From JAHEFU01 sp020440645 (lineage in GTDB: Bacteria; 4484-113; JAFGCY01), in NCBI GenBank assembly GCA_020440645.1, contig JAGRNR010000008.1:31094-95093 (forward strand): 64,000 nt of DNA. Reading direction: 5' to 3'. Shown one piece after another: positions 25,401-31,865 of this stretch; position 1 is the stretch's first letter, and every line of letters begins with the position of its first letter. The notes under the pieces are model-generated. The model saw only the letters and a list, made by a program, of their open reading frames with translations, was not told where the DNA came from and searched no databases. A program made the translations under genes and the position numbers.

Positions 25401-25595
25401 GCTGCGCCCTACAGGAATGTCGGCTTCTTTCCCGGCTACAACAGCAACGACCACGGCAACACGCGCCACTGGGTGGTGGGCTACCCCTGGGCCGCTGTTG
25501 GCATCACGCAGTCCGAGCCGCCGGGGATGACCCGCGCCGACATGCTGCAGAACATCATCGCCTGGCTGAAGGTGGATTATGACCCGCAGTTCTGA
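22422..25595 (+). CDS. Lipoprotein with dockerin-like, Fn3/PKD-like and C-terminal amidotransferase-like domains
   Basis: 1057 residues; lipobox LLASC, Cys at residue 37 after an unusually long n-region. A split dockerin type I-like module has Ca-binding loops at about 149-170 (GDYDGNGEVNFGDLVPLGQ) and 206-226 (VDGNHDGVVGMADVTVIAQ), with about 35 residues between. An Fn3-like segment and a PKD domain (SNDPDGEIVSYAWDLDGDG, about 325-345) follow, then Ig-like beta domains. Residues about 755-1057 (VAIIRNDGG..., VVLWYRGGP..., RPMLMMSQNN) resemble a class I glutamine-amidotransferase/ThuA-like fold without an obvious catalytic Cys. Dockerins bind cohesins; cohesin-like lipoproteins are encoded at 51682-56069. 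Surface location is inferred. Confidence 0.75.
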   Translation: MAEISAEKMHTASSAARMHTYVMLAAACLLLLLLASCGGSKSSSLDANNQSSQLLTVHGEVITNAAADNAQDDSDTAAVDPTANSGGECDIERIENFLFAELERLEKQRTASEAPGADSAVFNLSATRVSGPDEQLNRVELRWTKHLPGDYDGNGEVNFGDLVPLGQRWGQQVSYLPEAESGIEHYPAGDRHDNSLGRLNWLASYVDGNHDGVVGMADVTVIAQHWKQRYTGYRIYRRNLELGNGVLLPMPDVENSPISVSREADDPVLREYAYIDSVGIPGSYQYTVRAWDEFTDTEAPEGNIAPYLVNMQPIAEFDYEILVEDEPYTLSFSALGSNDPDGEIVSYAWDLDGDGEFADAADSAEIEAVLPAGFPLIQLRVTDDQGGQTVLSRNILLPSLLNVQLQVDESEAITPHTFTVNPVVSGSMPAVQYEWYEGADETPVALEFTPEPKQFTLNSPGSTTARLKVKGEDGIYREASLLLKSYDSVGVGASVDTDHGIAPAEFRLNVTGFTGADPLFRMLVDGVPQDDFSDRIKWQHIIEERGSAELQVEAVDKFGNTALSESFTVNAQVLPVVTFGYGPKFGTAPFDANWSISAIDDPDNLLQKIRVKLPKGGTVADTSVSLKNGTYNTGDGSGKYSLEYFNVTLEMLNYPDLSEDYELEIGFIRADFEITPSSYMGNGVRAEVDITDYSGYPEIYLHEWFVDGGGGSNWNDFSFTTDWLEPGIHEIRLDATNSLDALRSFSHTMQVWPVETDVAIIRNDGGTYSTNLDAIKDDLDALALSWQEIPYTDSIATDLLSHGNFVVLWYRGGPADDLEPRQETMWTTAEIDNYIAVLEQGRPMLMMSQNNSKLTDFANPAAFGGWEFHYGADILDFTVPELEYRHPWASALRTDDGTGIGFGFFFQSTPTSFNADFDYLRPSTTWDTRGENYIAVGSSAARPMQLSIGNGCQFMGIGWFDGSLSSSPVPDLGIAPNETGEGLTLGHLSWGTEAAPYRNVGFFPGYNSNDHGNTRHWVVGYPWAAVGITQSEPPGMTRADMLQNIIAWLKVDYDPQF

Positions 25596-25639
25596 TTCGG
25601 TCGCGGTTAGGCCGCGCCGGTACGGATATTCATTGTGAA

Positions 25640-25830
25640 GTTTCTTTTCCTTGAATTCCTTCGCGTCTCCGCGCCTTAGCGTTGACAAAACCGCAACGCA
25701 ATTCCTCGCTGCCACTCGAGCGCGTGCGAGCCAATTCATAAGTCACTTAGTCACATAGTCAATCAGTCAACAACATCCGTTTGAGAGAATCACGCCGCCA
25801 GTCATTGACTCATTGACTTCGTGACTGCAT
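25640..25830. repeat. Dispersed repeat plus inverted AGTCAAT/ATTGACT heptamer arms
   Basis: About 25650-25735 resembles the 175-bp repeat at 36241 and 36698 (ends CGAGCGCGTGCGAGCC). From 25737 come AGTCACT/AGTCACA/AGTCAAT heptamers, a spacer of about 40 bp, then complementary CATTGACT/GTGACTG units to about 25828, so the strand can fold into a long hairpin. No gene in 25596-25884. Confidence 0.65.
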
Positions 25831-25884
25831 CCTGCCTCTCCTCCATTCGAGGGCAGCGAGTCGCCTCCCCTCTATAATCAGTCT

Positions 25885-27231
25885 GTGGAAGGAAGCACGG
25901 CCCACTCCGAAATCACCGTCTCGCGCCTGACCGCGCGCATCAAGCAGCTGCTCGAGAGCGACTCCGAGCTGCGCAGCGTCTGGGTCAAGGGCGAGGCCTC
26001 CAACGTGCGACTCGCCGGCAGCGGCCACCTCTACTTCACGCTGAAGGACGCCGACAGCCAGATCACCTGCGCCTGGTTCGGTTTCGGCCGCCGCAAGGCC
26101 CGCCCGCCCGCCGACGGCGACGCCGTGATGGTGCATGGCGACGTGCGCGTCTACCCGAAGGGCGGCAACTACCAGATCATCTGTGACGACATCATCAAGA
26201 GCGGGCAGGGCGACCTCGCCGCCCAGTTCGAGGCGCTCAAGCGCAAGCTCGACGGCGAGGGCCTGTTCTCCCCGGAACGCAAGCTGCGCCCGCCGGCCGT
26301 GGCCGGCCGCATCGGCATCGTGACAGGCATCGCCACCGCCGCCCTGCAGGATGTGCTGAACGTGCTCAGGCGCCGCGCCCCCTACATGGAGGTCGTGCTC
26401 TTCCCCTGCAGCGTGCAGGGTGACAAGGCCGCGCCCGAGATCATCGCCTCCCTGCAGGCCGCCGACCGCTTCCCCAGCCTCGACAGCATCCTGCTCGTGC
26501 GTGGCGGCGGCAGCCTCGAGGACCTCTGGTGCTTCAATGACGAGAAGCTGGCGCGCGTGCTGGCGGAGATCGAGACGCCCGTGATCACCGGCGTCGGGCA
26601 TGAGATCGACTTCACCATCGTGGACTTCGTCGCAGACTTCCGCGCCCCGACCCCCAGTGCCGCGGCCGAGGTCGTGACCCCCGATGTCAATGAGCTGCGC
26701 GGCGCGATCGGCGACCGCACCGGCCGGCTGGTGCGTGAGCTGCGCAACAACCTCGGCAATGCGAACGAGCGCCTGAAGCGCCTGTTCGACCACCGCCTGC
26801 TGCGTGATGTGGCGGGCAGCGTGGAGGAGCGCAGCCAGCGCCTGGATGAGCTTGGCAATGAGCTGGCGGAGCTGGCCGTCGAATACAGCGGGCTCGGCAG
26901 CGAGGGCCGCCACGGCGAGCTCCTGGACAGGATGGCAACGCTCATGATGCGCCGCATGGAGGAGGATGCCTACCGCCTGCCGCGCCTGTCCGCCGAATTC
27001 CTCAGGCTTACGCGCAATGCCAGCGAGGATGCCCGGCAGCGCGTTGGCAACATGGACAAGCACCTGAAGGCGCTCGACCCGCGCGCCCCGCTCGGGCTGG
27101 GCTTCTCGCTCGTCTGGCGCGAGGATGGCAGCCTCCTGCGTGATGCCGCGAACGTGGCCCCCGGTGAAGTGCTGCGCGTGCAGCCGGCTGCCGGTGAGCT
27201 GCGCGTGCGCCGCGAGGACGGCGATGCCTGA
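25885..27231 (+). CDS. xseA: Exodeoxyribonuclease VII large subunit
   Basis: 448 residues: N-terminal OB domain (SVWVKGEASNVRLAGSGHLYFTLKD), catalytic region (RIGIVTGIATAALQDVLNVLRRR, DSILLVRGGGSLEDLWCFNDE, VITGVGHEIDFTIVDFVADFRAPTPSAAAE), then the coiled-coil and C-terminal FSLVWREDGSLLRDA. The enzyme degrades single-stranded DNA into oligonucleotides and needs the small subunit XseB, which is not encoded next to it. Start is GTG at 25885, with TATAAT (25873-25878) exactly six bases upstream. Its TGA overlaps the ATG of the next gene (ATGCCTGA), so the two are translationally coupled. Confidence 0.95.
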   Translation: MEGSTAHSEITVSRLTARIKQLLESDSELRSVWVKGEASNVRLAGSGHLYFTLKDADSQITCAWFGFGRRKARPPADGDAVMVHGDVRVYPKGGNYQIICDDIIKSGQGDLAAQFEALKRKLDGEGLFSPERKLRPPAVAGRIGIVTGIATAALQDVLNVLRRRAPYMEVVLFPCSVQGDKAAPEIIASLQAADRFPSLDSILLVRGGGSLEDLWCFNDEKLARVLAEIETPVITGVGHEIDFTIVDFVADFRAPTPSAAAEVVTPDVNELRGAIGDRTGRLVRELRNNLGNANERLKRLFDHRLLRDVAGSVEERSQRLDELGNELAELAVEYSGLGSEGRHGELLDRMATLMMRRMEEDAYRLPRLSAEFLRLTRNASEDARQRVGNMDKHLKALDPRAPLGLGFSLVWREDGSLLRDAANVAPGEVLRVQPAAGELRVRREDGDA

Positions 27232-27550
27232 GTTCGAGCTGCGCTTCGAGCACCGCCCGGATTTCGAGCTGACAACTGAGCTCGTCTACCAGCAGTTCGC
27301 GGAGGACTGCACGCTGCACCCGCAACTCACTCGACGCATGCTCGTGATGCGCAACCCGGCGGGGGACTACCTGTTCGGCGTGCTGGTCCAGCGCCGCCAT
27401 GACGCTGCAGCCTACCCGGAGTGGTTCATCGCGCATGTGGCGACGGACGAGGAACTGGACGACTGGATCGACTTAAAGGAACTGTTCCGCGCCTGCGGAG
27501 AAGTTTGCGAACGGCAGCACGTGGAGCTGCTGCTCAGGCTGTTTGCCTGA
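27224..27550 (+). CDS. Hypothetical protein coupled to xseA
   Basis: 108 residues, not recognised. It is not XseB: it is longer, rich in aromatic and beta-forming residues (ELRFEHRPDFELTTELVYQQF, MRNPAGDYLFGVLVQRRHD) and lacks the XseB helical pattern. The start overlaps the xseA stop by eight bases. Strict coupling suggests the product acts with XseA or was fused into its regulation, but this is inference. A CAGGCTGTTTGCCTGAG hairpin spans the stop codon. Confidence 0.6.
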   Translation: MPEFELRFEHRPDFELTTELVYQQFAEDCTLHPQLTRRMLVMRNPAGDYLFGVLVQRRHDAAAYPEWFIAHVATDEELDDWIDLKELFRACGEVCERQHVELLLRLFA

Positions 27551-27660
27551 GCAGCAGACGCCAGACTGCAGACATCAGATTACAGATCTACCTACGCTAC
27601 ATCCTGCCTCTCTGACATCTGGAGTCTGAAGTCTATAGTCTGCTGTAAAATCTATCCATC

Positions 27661-28005
27661 ATGATCGCTGAGAAGCTCTACTTCACCCCGGTGCATCCGC
27701 TCAACTTCGGCGTGATGAAGCGCATCGCCGAACAGGAGTTCGAGCCGGGCCGCGTCGCCGGGCACCGCCGCCTCGTCACCCTGTTCGAGGACGTGGACGG
27801 CCTCGTCAAGCTGCTGGTGTCCTATCCCTCGCTGTCCGACCCGGGCAACGTGGACGACCTGCCCTGCTTCCAGGCCATCGTCGGCTCGCGCTCTGAGATC
27901 GCCAACCCGGAGGCTGCCGTCGGCTCGCTCTCCGAGATCGCCGATCTCTGCGACGAGCGCTGTGAGGCGAAGATCCGCGGCTGGCAGTCCGCGGGGGGAC
28001 ACTAG
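27661..28005 (+). CDS. Hypothetical protein upstream of an SDR reductase
   Basis: 114 residues, not recognised; alpha/beta, no signal or TM segment (MIAEKLYFTPVHPLNFGV..., RRLVTLFEDVDGLVKLLVSYPSL). TAAAAT lies nine bases before the ATG, so a very short leader is expected. Six bases separate its stop from the GTG of the SDR gene, so they are one operon. The preceding 110 bp contain short CAGACTGCAGACATCAGA-type repeats. Confidence 0.6.
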   Translation: MIAEKLYFTPVHPLNFGVMKRIAEQEFEPGRVAGHRRLVTLFEDVDGLVKLLVSYPSLSDPGNVDDLPCFQAIVGSRSEIANPEAAVGSLSEIADLCDERCEAKIRGWQSAGGH

Positions 28006-28011
28006 CTCCCC

Positions 28012-28743
28012 GTGCCAGGCACGCCCCGCACTGCCATCGTGGTCGGTGGCACGCGCCGCGTCGGCCGCTGGGTGAGCGAAGCGCTCCTGGTGGAAGGCCA
28101 GCGTGTGCATGCCGTGTTCAAGAGCGACGGCGCCAGCGCGGACGCCTTCGCCGATGAAATGCAGGCCGCCGGCTACAGGCTCCACACCCACCGCTGTGAT
28201 GCGCTGGACTATGACGCGATGTGCAAACTCGCCGAGCAGGTCGCGGTGGAGGAGGGCGGCATCGACATCCTGATCAACGCCTCCGGCTCCGCCTCCGACG
28301 GCACCATCATCGGCACCGACTCCGCCACGCTCAGCCGCGTGTTCGATGACAACGTGCTGGCCGTGCACAATGCCGTGCGCGCCTGCAACCGCTACCTGCG
28401 CATCGGCGGGGGGAGCATTGTCAATTTCCTCAGCACCGGCAATGACAGCATCCGCAGCTACAAGGCGGTGGCGGTCTACGGCGCTGCCAAGACGGCGCTC
28501 GCCAGCTACAGCCGCAGCCTGGCGCGCGAGCTGGCTCCGGACCAGGTGACGGTGAACTGCATCGCACTCGGGATCACGGAACTGGCGGCCGAGGGCGTGC
28601 CGCAATTCGACGCAGAGCATGTGCCCTCCGGCGTGCTGGTCAGCCAGCGCGAGGTGGCCGGCGCGATCTGGTACCTGACGGGCGAAACCGCCCGCCAGAC
28701 CACGGGCTCGGTGCTTACGTTGAGTGGCGGGTTTGGGTTGTAG
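28012..28743 (+). CDS. Short-chain dehydrogenase/reductase
   Basis: 243 residues. Rossmann nucleotide motif IVVGGTRRVGRWVSEALL (VGGTRRVG in place of TGxxxGIG), DILINASGSASDG (NAG-like), catalytic YGAAKTALASYSRSLARELAP (YxxxK) and VNCIALGIT are all present. The GGTRRxG form is typical of the pteridine reductase/FabG-like NADPH-dependent subgroup. GTG start at 28012; GGGGGA lies about 13 bases upstream. Substrate unknown. Co-transcribed with the hypothetical gene just upstream. Confidence 0.88.
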   Translation: MPGTPRTAIVVGGTRRVGRWVSEALLVEGQRVHAVFKSDGASADAFADEMQAAGYRLHTHRCDALDYDAMCKLAEQVAVEEGGIDILINASGSASDGTIIGTDSATLSRVFDDNVLAVHNAVRACNRYLRIGGGSIVNFLSTGNDSIRSYKAVAVYGAAKTALASYSRSLARELAPDQVTVNCIALGITELAAEGVPQFDAEHVPSGVLVSQREVAGAIWYLTGETARQTTGSVLTLSGGFGL

Positions 28744-28809
28744 GATGGCTAAAGATCTGATTGAATAGTATAATTTTTCGATGGGTTGACATAAATCTGG
28801 AGTGTCTCG

Positions 28810-30909
28810 ATGCAAAGCAAACTAATCCCAAAGCAGTTTAAAGTTACCAATTACAGAAATATTGACGACAGTGGTTGGATACCTCTTGATAGGGTAACTG
28901 CGCTTGTCGGTCGCAATGAATCAGGAAAAACTACTTTACTTAAAGCACTACATAAGTTTAATCCTGCTACACCTGAACCCTATAATGCTCAGCGGGAGTT
29001 TCCAAGAGATAGATTCACACGTGACTATAAGAATGGTGGCGATTGGCCTGTATGTGCAGTGCAATTCTCTTTATCAGATGATTTTATTGAAACATTGCGC
29101 AGCAGTATTAATACAAACATCCCCAATACTGTTACAATCGAGAGATTTTACGATGGATCTCTAATATATGAATATGATATTCAGATAATTGATGATGTCA
29201 TTACCTCAAACGAACTTAGTGAAGTTATTAGATCATTTTGCTCAGACATTCGAAGAGTTATTTTTGATAAAGATATGGCTGAAGAAGAAGTTCAAGCATT
29301 ACGAAGCGGAATACTGGAGTGGGCCACTGCGTACATTGATCGTCTCGTAGATTACAGTGATCTTAATACTGAAAAAGGCCTTGGAATAATCAAGGAATTT
29401 CAAGCTCAAGCTAATAAACATTCTCGACCCGAAACAGCTGATGCAGTAGAAAAAGTACTGAGAGAAGTACATGAAATTCAAAAACGTGCAGAATCGGAAC
29501 CAATATCTACACTACTTTGGAATGCAATTGAAGAAGAGATTCCTGTATTCATTTATTTCGAAAACTATGGAATCCTAGACAGTTCTGTGTATTTGCCAAA
29601 TTTCCTTTCTGATTCTGCCAGAACGCCTGACTCTCCAAGAGTGCGAACAATTAATGCCATGTTTTCGCATGTTCAACTAGATGCACAAGAATTAGCTGAT
29701 CTTGGTAGAGAAACAACTGAATCAGCAAAGAATCAAAGCAAACCAGTCACTGACGCAATGATCAAGCAAGATCAGGAAAGTAAGGAGCTAAGAGCTGTAA
29801 AATTGAATTCCGCATCACTGGATATCACCAAGCGCTTTTCCAGTTGGTATAAGCAACGCCGTCACACTATTCGATATGATGCTGATGGAAATTATTTCCG
29901 TATCTGGGTAGCAGATGACAGAAGACCTGGTGTTGATATTGAATTGGAATCACGCAGCAGAGGGTTTCAATGGTTTTTCTCGTTTTACTTAGTATTTCTT
30001 GTCGAATCCAATGAAGGACACAGAGATGCAGTACTTCTTCTCGACGAACCAGGTCTAAACCTGCATCCAACTGCACAGCAAGAGTTGATTGAATTTTTCG
30101 AAGAGTTGTCCCACAGTAATATGATATTGTACAGTACACATTCGCCATTTTTAATAGATGGAAACCACATTCAAAGAGTTAGACCTGTTACCGAAGACGA
30201 ATCGGGGCATTCTCATATTTCTATAGATGGATGGCCAAGAGATAGAGAAACCATTTTCCCTCTTCAAGCTGCTGCTGGTTATGCAATGGTTCGTGGCCTA
30301 TTCCAACACAAAAAGAATGTTTTGGTTGAAGGCATGGCCGATTACCTTTTTCTCCACACTTTTAACCTTCTATGCAGAGCAACCGGTCGCATAGCCCTTC
30401 CTGATGATATTTACATAACTCCATGTGGTGGAACCAAGTTTGTTGGTCATATAGCATCATTGTTCCTCGGACAAGAGGTCAGACCACTGGTGTTACTAGA
30501 CAGTGACGACGCTGGTCGTGCAAGAAGAGATGCTTTATTGAAGGAACTTTATTCCAATCAAGAGCAAGCAATCCTAATGCTGAGCGAGGTACTTGGCAGT
30601 GATGAATGCGAAGTTGAGGATATTCTCGGAGAAGAAGTGTTCGTCCACTATGTTAGTGACTTATTGGGAAAGAAGATAAGTTTGACCAAATCGGATCGAG
30701 CTTCAGGAGGTCTTGTTGATCAAATCCAATCAGCATGTGAACGTTTGGAAAGACAACTCCCGGAAGGGTGGAAAGCTGAGATCGCAAGACGATTATCTAT
30801 TAACTGGTCTCATGCAAATCTTGATGATTTGCCAATTGAAGTTCTTGATAGAGCTTCCTCCTTGTTTAGAGCTATTTGTGATAGATTTGATGGTGGTGTC
30901 AATTTGTAG
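28810..30909 (+). CDS. OLD-family nuclease: AAA ATPase with TOPRIM domain
   Basis: 699 residues. SMC/RecF-like ATPase: Walker A GRNESGKTTLL at 34-44, Walker B LLLDEPGLNLHPTAQQEL from about 408, H-loop-like YSTHSPFL near 445. The C-terminal TOPRIM domain has NVLVEGMADYLFL (acidic residue near 506) and LLDSDDAGRARRDALL (DxD near 565). OLD proteins couple ATP hydrolysis to DNA cleavage and serve in phage exclusion and Gabija-type systems. The gene is strikingly AT-rich against a high-GC background, as is the following gene 50 bp downstream, so both probably arrived together. GGAG is seven bases before the ATG. No UvrD-like GajB partner of the same composition is present; the helicase downstream has host composition. 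Confidence 0.9.
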   Translation: MQSKLIPKQFKVTNYRNIDDSGWIPLDRVTALVGRNESGKTTLLKALHKFNPATPEPYNAQREFPRDRFTRDYKNGGDWPVCAVQFSLSDDFIETLRSSINTNIPNTVTIERFYDGSLIYEYDIQIIDDVITSNELSEVIRSFCSDIRRVIFDKDMAEEEVQALRSGILEWATAYIDRLVDYSDLNTEKGLGIIKEFQAQANKHSRPETADAVEKVLREVHEIQKRAESEPISTLLWNAIEEEIPVFIYFENYGILDSSVYLPNFLSDSARTPDSPRVRTINAMFSHVQLDAQELADLGRETTESAKNQSKPVTDAMIKQDQESKELRAVKLNSASLDITKRFSSWYKQRRHTIRYDADGNYFRIWVADDRRPGVDIELESRSRGFQWFFSFYLVFLVESNEGHRDAVLLLDEPGLNLHPTAQQELIEFFEELSHSNMILYSTHSPFLIDGNHIQRVRPVTEDESGHSHISIDGWPRDRETIFPLQAAAGYAMVRGLFQHKKNVLVEGMADYLFLHTFNLLCRATGRIALPDDIYITPCGGTKFVGHIASLFLGQEVRPLVLLDSDDAGRARRDALLKELYSNQEQAILMLSEVLGSDECEVEDILGEEVFVHYVSDLLGKKISLTKSDRASGGLVDQIQSACERLERQLPEGWKAEIARRLSINWSHANLDDLPIEVLDRASSLFRAICDRFDGGVNL

Positions 30910-30959
30910 AGAATGAAAATTCTCTATTTTCCGTCAATGCAATATAAGGGATAGATACA

Positions 30960-31799
30960 TTGGGACATTCTAATCAAGTAAATTTTTTACTAAACTGTTT
31001 GGCAGTGGCAATTATAGGCTTACTCGTATGGGTATATACAATTCTGTGCGATTCCAGCCTTTTAGAACTTCCTGTATGGCAATTAGTTAAAGATATTATT
31101 CCAGAAACAGTTGTTGTATTAGCGGCAAGCGTGGTAATTCATATTCTTTTCTATCATGTTGGGTTAACACCAGAGCAGCGATTCAGTGCAGAGTTAAAAA
31201 ATATATTTTCAGTGGAAGCGCCGAGATTCGTTGCTAAGTTTTTGAAGTCAGGGGTTAAGACAGTTTTTTATAATGTTGGCAATGAGGCAAATTGGTCAGA
31301 GTTGATTGAAAATTCGAACAGTAAAATTGTTATGATCAGTTACTACCTTGGTGAAAGTTGGCTAGCACACCATCAAACTGCTATTACAAATTTTTTGAAA
31401 AAAGACGGTACAACTTTGGATATTTACATCATTGATCCTGACGATTCTGATGCTTTATTGCATACACAGCAAGTCTATTATCTCAAGTTATCCCTTGATG
31501 AACTCAAAAACAAAATAAGAAAAACAAAAAAATTACTTAGAGGCCTATGTGTTGAACATAACATTCCTATAAATAAGGTTAAGGTAAAATTTGTGCCACA
31601 ACGGCTAAACTACAACATTGTTACTTTTGATAAAACTGTGTGTGCTATTGGAGTATTTGAAAATTTCAGGCCAAGTAAGGGAAAGGAGAGGTCCAATTGG
31701 CCTGTGTTTATTTTTGAACTCGATGATCTTCCTTCATTAAAAGATTTTATTAATAGTCAAATTACTTTCCTAGATAGGATAAGCAAAGTAGCGCCATAA
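30960..31799 (+). CDS. Two-TM protein with PLD-like C-terminal domain (putative defence effector)
   Basis: 279 residues. TM1 about 8-30, TM2 about 45-68, then a soluble domain. Residues about 115-245 follow the phospholipase D-like layout seen in many accessory proteins: SKIVMISYYLGESWLAHHQ, TLDIYIIDPDDSDALL, VKFVPQRLNYNIVTFD and a final FELDDLPSLKDF. No clear HxK pair is seen, so it may be a degenerate PLD/DUF5919-like sensor or effector. TTG start at 30960 with AAGGGATAG upstream. AT-rich like the OLD nuclease gene before it, same strand, 50 bp apart: together they look like a two-gene immunity cassette. Domain assignment is inference from pattern only. Confidence 0.6.
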   Translation: MGHSNQVNFLLNCLAVAIIGLLVWVYTILCDSSLLELPVWQLVKDIIPETVVVLAASVVIHILFYHVGLTPEQRFSAELKNIFSVEAPRFVAKFLKSGVKTVFYNVGNEANWSELIENSNSKIVMISYYLGESWLAHHQTAITNFLKKDGTTLDIYIIDPDDSDALLHTQQVYYLKLSLDELKNKIRKTKKLLRGLCVEHNIPINKVKVKFVPQRLNYNIVTFDKTVCAIGVFENFRPSKGKERSNWPVFIFELDDLPSLKDFINSQITFLDRISKVAP

Positions 31800-31865
31800 A
31801 GACTAAAAGTCTTAAGTATCCACAACTTCCCCTATACACCCGTTTCCTGCCTGTAAAATGGATAT

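Noticed and set aside
27224..27550. xseB (exonuclease VII small subunit)
   Set aside because: Position fits, but the sequence is longer, beta-rich and lacks the short two-helix XseB pattern.
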